A stretch of 7,215 bases of DNA from Candidatus Baldrarchaeota archaeon. Lineage in GTDB: Archaea > Asgardarchaeota > Baldrarchaeia > Baldrarchaeales > DXJG01. The stretch lies in the NCBI GenBank assembly GCA_030587435.1, contig JAUQZC010000019.1, positions 1 to 7,215 on the forward strand, written 5' to 3'. The notes under the pieces are model-generated. The model saw only the letters and a list, made by a program, of their open reading frames with translations, was not told the DNA's origin and made no database searches. Below, piece by piece: positions 1-5,710 of the stretch. Position numbers and translations under genes: made by a program. Each line of letters starts with the position of its first letter. Position 1 is the first letter of the stretch.

Positions 1-32
1 AAGCTGCATGTTAAAGTAATTTAATTATTTGT

Positions 33-1205
33 TTATGTGTTGGTTTTTTCTTGTTTTAATTTGTAGTAGAAGAAGGTTGTTGTTAATATGAGTAGTGTGG
101 TTGAGGTTAGGAATGTTGTTTGAGGTAAGATGTGATCGTAGATGTAGCCTCCTATGTATGGTGCTGGGATCGAAATAATCGATCTATAGGTGTTTATTTT
201 TGAGTATTCTCTTGCTCTTTGCTCCTTTTTTGTGTTAAGTGAGATTGCATTGTTGAAGGATGGTATCCAAAGTGCTATGGATAAGCCTATGCATAGAAGG
301 CTTAAGAATAGAAATGTGATGTGACGTGTTGTTCCAAGTAGTGTGGTAGCTATTACGCCGAGAAACTCAGTTATAACGAAGCCGAAGAGATAGCCCTTTT
401 TATCTATCCATCGACCTGCCAAGTATTGTGATAGGAATGTTACTGAGAACATGAATGTGTTTAGAAGACCTATATCTGTGGCTGATAAACCGTGGATATC
501 GTAGATGTATGCGTTTAGGAGTGAGAACCACATTCCCCATGCGAAGCTGTCTAATATTGTTGCTATGTAGAGCCATGTGAGGTCTTTTCTAGGTTTTAAG
601 GCTTTTATGGCTTTTTTCCACGAGGTTTTCTTTCTTTTTTCTTTTTCAAGTGTTTCAACGCTTAAAATGAAGAAGAACAATACTCCGATTGAGGTTAATA
701 TGCCTCCTAATATGAATGTGAGGTTGAAGCCGAGTTTGTCGGCCATTAGACCTGAGAGGGAGGGGACTATTGCTCTTGCGATGAAGAAGGGTGTTATGGT
801 GAGTCCGAATGCTCCTCCCATTTGTTTTTCTGTTACGGATTCTGCTGTCATTGCTCCTCTTGCTGGTTGTTCTGCCATGAATGAGAAGTTCATTAAGGTG
901 TATGCTACTATTAGAAGGGGGTATGTTTTGGTGTAGCCTAGGATGAGTAATGATGTGGCCATTGCTAGACCTGCTAATGTTACGAGTGGTTTTCTTCCGT
1001 AGTGGTCTGCTAGTGTTCCTAGGAAGGGTATTATGAAAGCTACGAAAAGGTTTGCTAGGGTGTTGATTGCTCCGAGGTCTTCCATGCTGTAGCCTAATGA
1101 TAGGAGGTATATGGGGAAGAGTGTTAGGAAGATGGCGTATCCGATGCCTACTAGGGCGGTGTACAAGGATAGTACGTACACGTTTCTGGAGTATTGATTT
1201 GACAT
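33..1205 (-). CDS. MFS-family transporter, 12 membrane helices
   Basis: A 390-residue integral membrane protein that should move a small solute or drug across the cytoplasmic membrane, probably by proton coupling; the substrate cannot be read from sequence. The 12 hydrophobic segments split into two halves around a basic loop (EKEKRKKTSWKKAIKALKPR). The loop 2-3 signature motif A of the major facilitator superfamily is present as GTLADHYGRKPL at about residues 63-74, and a degenerate second-half counterpart is AGRWIDKKG. Length is typical of the family. I chose ATG at 1205 (MSNQYSRNVY) over an in-frame TTG at 1268: an AT-rich TATA-like box lies about 30 nt upstream of 1205, and the extra 21 residues precede the usual short cytoplasmic N-terminus. 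No good Shine-Dalgarno is seen, so the message may be near-leaderless. The tautomerase gene lies upstream on the same strand, about 210 nt away, so co-transcription is possible but not shown. Family call firm, substrate unknown. Confidence 0.93.
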   Translation of the reverse strand: MSNQYSRNVYVLSLYTALVGIGYAIFLTLFPIYLLSLGYSMEDLGAINTLANLFVAFIIPFLGTLADHYGRKPLVTLAGLAMATSLLILGYTKTYPLLIVAYTLMNFSFMAEQPARGAMTAESVTEKQMGGAFGLTITPFFIARAIVPSLSGLMADKLGFNLTFILGGILTSIGVLFFFILSVETLEKEKRKKTSWKKAIKALKPRKDLTWLYIATILDSFAWGMWFSLLNAYIYDIHGLSATDIGLLNTFMFSVTFLSQYLAGRWIDKKGYLFGFVITEFLGVIATTLLGTTRHITFLFLSLLCIGLSIALWIPSFNNAISLNTKKEQRAREYSKINTYRSIISIPAPYIGGYIYDHILPQTTFLTSTTLLILTTTFFYYKLKQEKTNT

Positions 1206-1230
1206 ACGTAAGAAACTACTAAATATACTA

Positions 1231-1242
1231 TTAAAATTTAAG
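1231..1242 (-). promoter_or_regulatory. Candidate TATA box for the MFS gene
   Basis: Reading the - strand, CTTAAATTTTAA is centred about 32 nt before the ATG at 1205. Archaeal transcription normally starts about 25 nt downstream of such a box, which would give a leader of only a few bases. This placement is the main argument against the upstream TTG start. AT-rich intergenic DNA makes chance matches common. Confidence 0.4.
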
Positions 1243-1416
1243 ATTCGATGTATTTCAATGGTTTTCAAGATGTATGTAAGGTTTTCTTGTTTTAATTGTT
1301 GTATTTATTAAGTTTGATGCGATGTGTATGTCTAGGTTTTTACTGTTAATGTTGGGTTAATATTAAATTGTTAGAGTGTTGTCTAAGTAGAGTTGGAGTT
1401 TTATTTTGTTTAGATT

Positions 1417-1608
1417 TTATTCTTTGAATTTTTCTGATGCTAGTTCTCCTGCTATTCCCCATCTTGATTTAGGTATTTCATGTATTATTACGTCTACTGC
1501 TTGTGGTGGGATACCTACGTCTTCGAAAACTTTGGTTATGTTTTTAACGATTTGTTTAATGGTTGTTTCATCTCTTCCTTCCCACAAATAAACATGTACT
1601 ATAGGCAT
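1417..1608 (-). CDS. 4-oxalocrotonate tautomerase-like small enzyme
   Basis: A 63-codon protein of the 4-oxalocrotonate tautomerase (4-OT) family, which catalyses keto-enol type proton transfers using an N-terminal proline freed by removal of the initiator Met. The mature chain is 62 residues, the classical 4-OT monomer length. It begins PIVHVYLWEGR, giving the catalytic Pro1 and the conserved Arg11 of the EGR motif. The C-terminal WGIAGELAS matches the FGIGGELAS of 4-OT, with Trp for the active-site Phe. The position aligning with 4-OT Arg39 is Asp (AVDVII), so the true substrate is probably not 4-oxalocrotonate. ATG at 1608 is preferred to GTG at 1617 because only it puts Pro second, and GGTGAG sits 4-5 nt upstream of it. 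It lies upstream of the MFS gene on the same strand; a shared role in handling a small acid is speculation. Confidence 0.9.
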   Translation of the reverse strand: MPIVHVYLWEGRDETTIKQIVKNITKVFEDVGIPPQAVDVIIHEIPKSRWGIAGELASEKFKE

Positions 1609-1651
1609 TTCCCTCACCTAATTAAATTTTTGAAATTTAAATTGGTAGAAT

Positions 1652-1664
1652 GTATATAATTTTA
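1652..1664 (-). promoter_or_regulatory. Candidate TATA box before the tautomerase gene
   Basis: The AT-rich segment GTATATAATTTT on the + strand reads AAAATTATATAC on the - strand and is centred about 49 nt before the tautomerase ATG. That would give a leader of roughly 20-25 nt that includes the GGTGAG site. A second AT-rich box at 1634-1643 is closer. Either could instead have served the decayed + strand gene pair that starts beyond 1690. Confidence 0.3.
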
Positions 1665-1697
1665 ATGTAGAGGTGTTGTTTTGTTGCTGTGATTTTA

Positions 1698-1907
1698 ATG
1701 GATGAGAGGAAGAGATGAAGGGTTGCTAGGAGGTTGAGGTTAGAGGGTACTTTAGGTTTTACTGTGAAGGTAGGTTGACTTTGAAGCAGGCTGCTGATTT
1801 GGCTGAGATGAATGTTTAGGATTTTTATATGATTGGTAAAAGGAAGGTTTTTTACTAATATTGGTGTTGAGGATTTAAGAGAGGAGTTAGAGGAGTTTGG
1901 AGGATGA
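1698..1907 (+). pseudogene. Decayed UPF0175-type antitoxin
   Basis: No single frame is open, but two frames together rebuild a UPF0175-like antitoxin, a small helix-turn-helix family usually encoded just before PIN-type toxins. From 1760 the frame reads YCEGRLTLKQAADLAEMNV, which fits the family's 'YREGKxSLxKAAELAG' helix. It then hits TAG at 1817-1819, where Trp is usual, so TGG to TAG is a likely change. It continues DFYMIGKRKVFY, and a one-base shift near 1855 leads into NIGVEDLREELEEFGG and a TGA at 1905-1907. That stop overlaps the ATG of the next gene (ATGA), the normal arrangement for this TA pair. The N-terminal third (1698-1740) is too degraded to align, and the left limit is approximate. 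The combination of a stop and a frameshift shows real decay rather than one sequencing slip. Confidence 0.7.
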
Positions 1908-2038
1908 AGGTTTCTAATACAGGGTCATTGATAGTTCTTTATGAGACAAGTCTTTTACCGGTTTTGCGCAAAATGTATGGTGAGGTTTTGGTGCCGTTGG
2001 CGGTTTATAATGAGATTAGTAGGGTGGGGAGGGAGTGA
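1904..2038 (+). pseudogene. N-terminal fragment of a DUF3368 PIN-type toxin
   Basis: An open reading frame of 44 codons starting at ATG 1904. It opens with KVSNTGSLIVLYETSLLPVL and continues YGEVLVPLAVYNEISR, the N-terminal signature of DUF3368 proteins, predicted PIN-fold ribonuclease toxins. Full members are about 150-165 residues, so roughly the last 110, with the remaining acidic residues of the active site, are missing. The frame stops at 2036-2038, only 2 nt before the stop codon of the convergent membrane-protein gene, so the missing part was replaced or deleted at this point. The ATGA overlap with the decayed antitoxin upstream supports a former operon. The product is almost certainly inactive as a nuclease. 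Confidence 0.75.
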
Positions 2039-2040
2039 AG

Positions 2041-2334
2041 TTATTTGATGTTGTTTGCTTTTTTCAGTTTTCTTTGAAAATGGTGGTAGGAAAGACTGTA
2101 AATGAAAATGGAACAAAAGATATAGCCCCAAAAAATGGTGCTAAAATATTCGACTGGTCGGATAAGTATTAAAATAAAAGCATTTAAAGTGAAGGCGAAT
2201 AATGTTCCAAGCAAAGTGACGAGTAAAGCGGCTTTCCAAGGCTTTTTTGGAATGTTTCTGAAAAATATGAAGGTTAGTGCACAGGACATTATTGTTAGAA
2301 GGCTAAGAAGTAAGAGATCTATGATATTTGTCAT
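2041..2334 (-). CDS. Small membrane protein, three predicted helices, unknown function
   Basis: I do not recognise this 97-residue protein. Hydrophobic stretches at about residues 7-25, 35-58 and 64-84 look like three membrane helices. They are separated by short loops (RNIPKKPWK and RPVEY), and a basic tail (QRKLKKANNIK) probably stays in the cytoplasm. No catalytic motif is visible. ATG at 2334 is chosen over GTG at 2346 because a good Shine-Dalgarno (GGTGAG) lies about 5 nt before it and overlaps the GTG. TATA-like boxes occur at 2348-2358 and 2361-2368. Its base use departs from the G/T-rich + strand of the flanks. Together with the abrupt junction to the truncated toxin at 2038, this suggests the gene arrived or was moved here as a block. 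It could be an orphan of a larger transporter or an accessory-region gene. Confidence 0.65.
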   Translation of the reverse strand: MTNIIDLLLLSLLTIMSCALTFIFFRNIPKKPWKAALLVTLLGTLFAFTLNAFILILIRPVEYFSTIFWGYIFCSIFIYSLSYHHFQRKLKKANNIK

Positions 2335-2466
2335 TCTTCTCACCACTTATATAAATTCTCATTTATAGTGTTTGTGTCATGTTTATTTGTGTTGGGATTT
2401 GTTCTTGGAAGTTTTGTAAGGGTTTTCTTTTGTGTTGGGAATTTTCGTAGCACGTGCTGGGTTGTG

Positions 2467-2655
2467 TTATTCGATAAATGTTCTTGTTGCTTCTATTCTT
2501 TTGCCTTTTACGTTTAAGTTTATCATTGTTGGCGCTTCTTCGTAGTTTAAGCTGTGTTTTGAGGTTAGTTCTTCTTTTAATATTTTGGTATTTTTGTTTG
2601 GTTGCTGTTTGATTTTTGTTGTTAGTTTGTAGTGGAAGGTTGTTTTTGTCAGCGT
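2467..2655 (-). pseudogene. Unrecognised gene remnant
   Basis: On the - strand 62 codons are open between in-frame stops (TAA at 2658-2656 and TAA at 2469-2467), but there is no start codon before a Met at codon 44. The second half looks protein-like: ILKEELTSKHSLNYEEAPT, followed by MINLNVKGKRIEATRTFIE and the stop. I cannot assign a family. It is probably the 3' end of a gene whose 5' part has been lost, or a chance open stretch in A-rich DNA. The rest of the 2347-2760 interval shows no convincing gene, RNA or repeat. Confidence 0.3.
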
Positions 2656-2760
2656 TTAGATTTTGAACGTATATTTGATGTTTAAGGGTTAAGTTTACAT
2701 TTTATTTGCGTTTTAACTATTGTTGGGTTAAATTTGAGATGTCGAGTTGGAGGGAGAAAA

Positions 2761-3135
2761 TTGAAGAAAAAGAGGAAAAGTGTTTTTGATCAAATTTTCG
2801 GTAGTTTTTTCGATGAATTTGAGTCTTTTTTAGATATGCCTAGTATTGGGGGTCAAACTGGGTATTCGATAGAGGTTACGTGGCGGGGAGATCAGGAAAT
2901 TGTTAAGGTTAAAACTTTTGGTAACGTTGATAAGGTTGCACTTAAAAACGAAATTAGAAGACAATATCCAAATGCTAAAATTGTTTTCGAAGGGGGGAAG
3001 GAAGAAATTTCGTTAATAAAAGAAGTGAAGGAAAATGGGGTTAAAGAATTAGATCGGCGAAGTGAAGTTAAAAAAGTAGGAAGCCCTTTAATCAAAGAAG
3101 TACGAGAAGAGAATCTTAATGAAGATAATGCCTAA
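2761..3135 (+). CDS. Small charged protein of unknown function
   Basis: A 124-residue protein I cannot assign with confidence. It has a basic N-terminus (KKKRKS), then an amphipathic Phe/Asp/Glu-rich stretch (FDQIFGSFFDEFESFLD). A compact region follows with GYSIEVTW, IVKVKTFGNVD and LKNEIRRQYPNAKIVFEGG, which alternates predicted strand and helix. The C-terminal third is highly charged and holds a short internal duplication, SLIKEVKE and PLIKEVRE, about 25 residues apart. The N-terminal pattern recalls small heat-shock-like or other conserved archaeal proteins, but no diagnostic motif is present. The TTG at 2761 is preferred because GGAGGG ends 6 nt upstream; an earlier in-frame TTG at 2734 lacks such a site. 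Its coding strand is A-rich, unlike the T/G-rich + strand genes further right. The first copy of the dispersed repeat begins 11 nt after its stop. Confidence 0.7.
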   Translation: MKKKRKSVFDQIFGSFFDEFESFLDMPSIGGQTGYSIEVTWRGDQEIVKVKTFGNVDKVALKNEIRRQYPNAKIVFEGGKEEISLIKEVKENGVKELDRRSEVKKVGSPLIKEVREENLNEDNA

Positions 3136-3146
3136 GCGCGCTTGCG

Positions 3147-3242
3147 TAGAATGTATATTTTGCTGTAGTATTTTGTTTTGAGCATTGTGTTAGATTTATG
3201 GGAATTTCATGTTTGTTTTTGATTGGTAGGATTCATGTATGC
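3147..3242. repeat. Dispersed repeat, copy R1
   Basis: About 96 nt that align with 6096-6198 in the same orientation, roughly 80% identical by eye. The best blocks are the first 26 nt (GTATATTTTGCTGT inside it, two mismatches), TGTTAGATTTATG, ATGTTTGTTTTT, GATTGGTAGG and ATGTATGC. R2 has a 9-nt insertion in the T-rich part. R1 lies where a + strand gene (2761-3135) meets a - strand toxin fragment, and its right end runs into that fragment. No inverted ends or flanking direct repeats are obvious, so the spreading mechanism is unknown. Confidence 0.8.
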
Positions 3243-3275
3243 GTAAAGTACGTTGGCGTCTACTAGGTACTCCAT
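3207..3275 (-). pseudogene. N-terminal fragment of a VapC-like PIN toxin
   Basis: Twenty-two codons beginning MEYLVDANVLYAYMNP, the first strand and helix of a PIN-domain VapC nuclease with its first catalytic Asp (LVDANV, residue 6). It stops at TGA 3209-3207. VapC proteins are normally about 130 residues, so the other acidic active-site residues are gone. The ATG overlaps the end of the upstream antitoxin remnant by 13 nt, as in many vapBC operons. The last dozen codons lie inside repeat R1, so the toxin was probably cut by a rearrangement that joined it to R1 sequence near the shared GCATACAT. Confidence 0.7.
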
Positions 3276-3417
3276 TTCTTGGCCTCCAAATATGCTAAAA
3301 TTTCGGCTTTTCTGTGAAAATCTTTCTTTAGTTCTGCTAAGCCGAGTTCAAAGATTATTTTTGCCATTTTTCATCAATCCATTCTGGCACTTTCAACTTG
3401 ATGGTTCTAGTAGTCAC
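3263..3417 (-). pseudogene. Frameshifted VapB-like antitoxin
   Basis: Two overlapping frames rebuild a short antitoxin. The first runs from GTG 3417 and reads VTTRTIKLKVPEWIDEKWQK, typical of archaeal VapB N-termini ('KVPEWIDE'), then meets TAA. The second frame reads IIFELGLAELKKDF followed by HRKAEILAYLEAKKWST and ends at TAG 3265-3263. The frames are joined if a run of five A residues near 3360 once had six, so one base appears lost. A GGAG site about 8 nt before the GTG and AT-rich boxes near 3436-3462 look like the original ribosome site and promoter. It directly precedes the truncated vapC. A sequencing slip in the A run is possible, but the toxin truncation shows the operon is dead anyway. 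Confidence 0.65.
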
Positions 3418-3491
3418 TTTTAATTCTCCAACATATTTTAATAAACTCAAATACTTAAAATCTTACGTCATTCAGATATTAGCTAAATTAT

Positions 3492-4150
3492 TTAATTTCC
3501 ATAAACCTTGAGAGTTTGATGGTAATCTTGGATAAATTTTCTGGAAATTGGTAGTCGCTCTAATCTTGTCTTACGGAATTTGTAGTGGTATGTCTTGTCT
3601 ATGTGGCCTCTATACCGTTTAAGTTTTCCATTACGATTATTGGCTTTGGAAACTGCTTTACATATTCAACTATTTGATTAGCTATGATGTGGAGTTGCTG
3701 GTTTGCTTTAAACTTCTCTTTACCTTTAAGCTCCTTAACTTTCTTTAGAAGCTTCTTTTCTTGAAGTTTTCTTCTAATGTGACTGTATAGTCCTCTTATT
3801 TGTTTGACTTCCTCTCTTCTCCAGAGCTGCCCCTTCATCGGCTTTTCTGGATTTTTCTTTGAAACGACGACTGCTACGGCTAGGTTGTGTTCCCCTCTGT
3901 CTATTGCTATGATTGTTTCAAAGTCATCTGGTAGTTCAACGGTTTTCTTTAAAACGAAATGAGTGTACCATTCACCGTTACGCTTAACTATCTCAACCGT
4001 TGTGAATTTCCATTTTCCACTAAAGGCTTCTTCAATCCTCTGTCTCTGCCTTTCATCGAAGACTATCGGCAGACTAATTCTTTTCTTCCTGTTCAAGATT
4101 GGCGTTAACCAGTATGGTGTTAAGATGTTTGTTGTTGTAGCATTTCTTGC
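3492..4150 (-). pseudogene. tnpB: TnpB (IS200/IS605-type RNA-guided nuclease) fossil
   Basis: The main open frame (165 codons, 4096-3599) carries the central part of TnpB: KRISLPIVFDERQRQRIEEA, the RuvC-I motif IIAIDRGEHNLAV (Asp 66 in that frame), a basic helical stretch with YSHIRRKLQEKKLLKK, and RuvC-II IIVMENLNGI (Glu 157). It ends early at 3599. A one-base deletion near 3606 accounts for this, since the next frame continues RGHIDKTYHYKFRKTRLERL, as expected after NLNGI in TnpB, before stopping at 3492. Upstream, in-frame residues TTTNILTPYWLTPIL suggest more of the N-terminus to about 4150. Full TnpB is about 400 residues. The first ~150 residues, the zinc finger and the RuvC-III Asp are missing, so nuclease activity is excluded. 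No TnpA gene and no clear element ends are visible. Base use is C-richer on the + strand than in the flanks, in keeping with transfer. Confidence 0.88.
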
Positions 4151-4252
4151 AGATTGTGTAGATATTAGCGTGCTAGCTGGTGAAGAGGAAAATAGGGTTT
4201 AAAATTTTAGAATGTAATGTTTGTTTGTGTGGTGGTTGGTGTTTTGGTTATG

Positions 4253-4261
4253 CTTTTAAAT
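4253..4261 (+). promoter_or_regulatory. Candidate TATA box before the antitoxin at 4306
   Basis: CTTTTAAAT lies about 48 nt before the GTG at 4306 in otherwise G/T-rich DNA, where A-containing boxes stand out. It predicts a start near 4280 and a leader of about 25 nt carrying the GGGGTG ribosome site. Confidence 0.45.
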
Positions 4262-4305
4262 GTTGGTGTATATTTGTTGTTAGTGTTTTGTGTGGGGTGT
4301 TTTGT

Positions 4306-4575
4306 GTGAGTGTTTTTGTTTCGAAGGAGGATGTTAGGGAGTTTTTGAGGTTGAATATTATTTCTCAAATCGTTCTTGTTAAGGAGAAGTTGAAGTTTTT
4401 TGAAAGGAAGTATGGTTGTGGTTTTGAGGAGTTTGAGAGGAGGGTTCGGGAGGGTAAGGAGGTTTTTGAGGAGTGGGATGATTATATTGAGTGGAAGGCT
4501 TATGTTGAGAGTTTGAGGGATTTGGAAGAAAAGTTGGGTCAGGTTGAAAATGCTAAGGACATTAAAGTTGCTTAG
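4306..4575 (+). CDS. Antitoxin-like coiled protein paired with a DUF6516 toxin
   Basis: An 89-residue, highly charged, mostly helical protein (QIVLVKEKLKFFERKYG, then EEWDDYIEWKAYVESLRDLEEKL at the end). The pattern FExKYGxxFEEFExR followed by an acidic D-D-Y-x-E-W segment is one I associate with small antitoxin-like proteins found just upstream of DUF6516 (TumE-type) toxins; that association is from memory. The gene after it is indeed a DUF6516-like fragment. The frame is open back to 4180, but the extra 42 residues are a Cys/Phe/Val-rich artefact of G/T-rich DNA. GTG at 4306 has GGGGTG 6 nt upstream and gives an N-terminus comparable to the related protein at 6904. It ends at TAG 4575, overlapping the toxin start by 26 nt. 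With its toxin truncated, it may persist as an orphan antitoxin. Confidence 0.72.
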   Translation: MSVFVSKEDVREFLRLNIISQIVLVKEKLKFFERKYGCGFEEFERRVREGKEVFEEWDDYIEWKAYVESLRDLEEKLGQVENAKDIKVA

Positions 4576-4717
4576 GGAAAGTAAAATTGTAAAGTCTTTT
4601 GAGATTTTAGATTTTAAAAGTGGGAGGGATTTCTACTTTTTTAAGATAAAGGTTGTTCTTTATGTTTTAATGTTGATTTTGGTTGGGGTTTTAGGAAAGT
4701 TAAGAGGAGTATGGTAG
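4550..4717 (+). pseudogene. Truncated DUF6516 (TumE-like) toxin
   Basis: A 55-codon frame from ATG 4550. The first 36 residues, including LLRESKIVKSFEILDFKSGR and DFYFFKIKVV, match the start of DUF6516 proteins, the toxin partners in a predicted archaeal and bacterial TA family. After KVV the sequence turns into a hydrophobic non-homologous tail (LYVLMLILVGVLG) and stops at 4717, so the C-terminal two thirds are lost. No alternative frame downstream restores a convincing continuation. The ATG sits inside the end of the antitoxin gene, consistent with translational coupling. The remnant is unlikely to be toxic. Confidence 0.65.
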
Positions 4718-4734
4718 CTGTGTGTTTTAGCTAG

Positions 4735-4743
4735 GTTTTTAAG
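4735..4743 (+). promoter_or_regulatory. Candidate TATA box for the DUF433-DUF5615 operon
   Basis: GTTTTTAAG is centred about 50 nt before the GTG at 4790. It predicts a transcription start near 4765 and a short leader that contains the GGGTGGTGG ribosome site. It lies just past the stop of the DUF6516 remnant. Confidence 0.4.
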
Positions 4744-4789
4744 GGGGGATGCGTATTTTTTATTGATGTTTTGCGGGTGGTGGTAGGTT

Positions 4790-5014
4790 GTGGAAGAGAG
4801 GATTGTTGTTGATCCTAGGGTTTTGCGGGGTAAGGCTGTTATTAAGGGTACTCGTATTCCTGTTTATTTGATTTTGGAGTTGTTGGCTGCTGGTATGAGT
4901 GTGGAGGATATTTTGAAGGAGTATCCTGAGCTTAAGGAGGAGGATATTAGGGCTGCTTTAGAATATGCGTCTAAATTATTGAAGAGTGAGGTTGTTTTGC
5001 CTTTAGAGGCTTGA
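4790..5014 (+). CDS. DUF433 antitoxin
   Basis: A 74-residue protein of the DUF433 family, small winged-helix proteins that act as antitoxins and probable DNA-binding autoregulators of PIN-like toxins. The family signature is complete: VVDPRVLRGKAVIKGTRIPV, then LELLAAGMSVEDILKEYP, and LKEEDIRAALEYA. Start GTG at 4790 has GGTGG about 6-9 nt upstream. It is followed 2 nt later by the ATG of a DUF5615 toxin, the standard partner, so the two form a translationally coupled operon. This is one of the few pairs in the window with no sign of damage. The cytoplasmic complex with its toxin should block nuclease activity; that role is inferred from the family. Confidence 0.93.
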   Translation: MEERIVVDPRVLRGKAVIKGTRIPVYLILELLAAGMSVEDILKEYPELKEEDIRAALEYASKLLKSEVVLPLEA

Positions 5015-5016
5015 AA

Positions 5017-5364
5017 ATGGCTAAACTTCTTGTAGATGAGAATATTCCGTTGAGCGTGATGAAGTGGCTGCAAGAAGAGGGCCATGATGTTGTTAGAGTT
5101 TCTCAGGTTGGGCTTAAGGGTGAAAAAGATGAGGTTATAATAGATTTTGCTAGGAAGGAGAGAAGAATTATTTTAACTTTAGATTTGGATTTTGGATGTA
5201 TGTATTATTTTTCGAGGGATTTTGCTGTAATTGTTGTCAGGGTTAAGCCTCCTACGCCGCAAAATATTTTGTCTTGGTTGAGGAAGGCTTTTAAGAAAAT
5301 AGATTTGGATAAGCTGGATAAAGGATTAATTATAATATCTAAGAAGGTAAGGATTATTACTTGA
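5017..5364 (+). CDS. DUF5615 PIN-like toxin
   Basis: A 115-residue PIN-like nuclease of the DUF5615 (Mut7-C-related) group, predicted to cut RNA. It opens AKLLVDENIPLSVMKWL with the first acidic pair (Asp7-Glu8). It continues GHDVVRVSQVGLKGEKDEVI (Asp38) and has the strongly conserved IILTLDLDFG with Asp56 and Asp58, then a strand AVIVVRVK. Length and order match full family members, so it looks intact. ATG at 5017 is preferred over the overlapping TTG at 5011; GAGG lies about 8 nt before it. It is coupled to the DUF433 gene immediately upstream. The two genes form the best candidate for a functional TA unit here. Confidence 0.92.
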   Translation: MAKLLVDENIPLSVMKWLQEEGHDVVRVSQVGLKGEKDEVIIDFARKERRIILTLDLDFGCMYYFSRDFAVIVVRVKPPTPQNILSWLRKAFKKIDLDKLDKGLIIISKKVRIIT

Positions 5365-5449
5365 ATTACTAATTTTTCCTTGTTGACGTGTTTCTTGGAG
5401 GTTTTGGATTATTTTAATTAGGTTTGTATGTAGTTTTGTTGCTGGTAAT

Positions 5450-5457
5450 GTTTAAAT
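5450..5457 (+). promoter_or_regulatory. Candidate TATA box for vapBC
   Basis: GTTTAAAT is centred about 30 nt before the vapB ATG at 5483. It predicts a very short leader just reaching the GGTGG ribosome site. VapBC complexes usually bind their own promoter, so this 5365-5482 gap is where an operator would be; no clear palindrome is visible by eye. Confidence 0.45.
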
Positions 5458-5482
5458 GCACATATAGTTGTAGGTGGTGGGT

Positions 5483-5710
5483 ATGCCTCATAAGACGATA
5501 ACTATTTCTTTGGAGGCGTATAAGGCTCTTTTAAGAGAGAAGAGAGGTAAGGAATCTTTTACGGACGTCATTTTAAGGTTGACGTCGAGGAAGAAGAGGA
5601 GTTTGCTTGAGTTTTTGGGAAAATGGGCTGGGGATCCTGAAGAATTGGATAGGGCGTTAACAGAGTTAGATGAGTTGTGGAAGGCTTGGGGTAGGGAGGC
5701 TTCTAAGTGA
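5483..5710 (+). CDS. vapB: VapB antitoxin (archaeal VapB/DUF217 type)
   Basis: A 75-residue antitoxin. The N-terminal segment PHKTITISLEAYKALLREKR followed by GKESFTDVILRLT is the conserved VapB antitoxin core of archaea, a small dimerising DNA-binding domain. The C-terminal half (LLEFLGKWAGDPEELDRALTE then LDELWKAWG) is the flexible helical part that wraps the toxin. ATG at 5483 is chosen over GTGs at 5474 and 5477; GGTGGT precedes it at 5473-5478 with suitable spacing. Its stop TGA overlaps the GTG start of vapC (GTGA). The gene appears intact even though the toxin after it is frameshifted. Confidence 0.92.
   Translation: MPHKTITISLEAYKALLREKRGKESFTDVILRLTSRKKRSLLEFLGKWAGDPEELDRALTELDELWKAWGREASK

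Noticed and set aside
577..936. A 119-codon + strand open frame opposite the MFS gene
   Set aside because: It lies wholly inside the clearly coding MFS frame, has no family motif, and G/T-rich DNA keeps opposite frames open by chance.
4097..4175. A CxxC-like ICKKCY string on the - strand just upstream of the TnpB frame, suggesting a zinc finger
   Set aside because: It is out of frame with TnpB, the TnpB zinc finger is C-terminal, and no second CxxC follows. The in-frame reading (TTTNILTPYWLTPIL) fits TnpB better.
3963..4202. A 79-codon + strand open frame across the upstream end of TnpB
   Set aside because: It is antisense to conserved TnpB residues and has no motif or ribosome site.
4180..4305. 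N-terminal extension of the antitoxin-like protein, resembling a Cys-rich membrane segment or signal peptide
   Set aside because: The residues reflect TGT/GTT-rich non-coding DNA. A good ribosome site precedes GTG 4306, and a TATA-like box falls inside the supposed coding extension.
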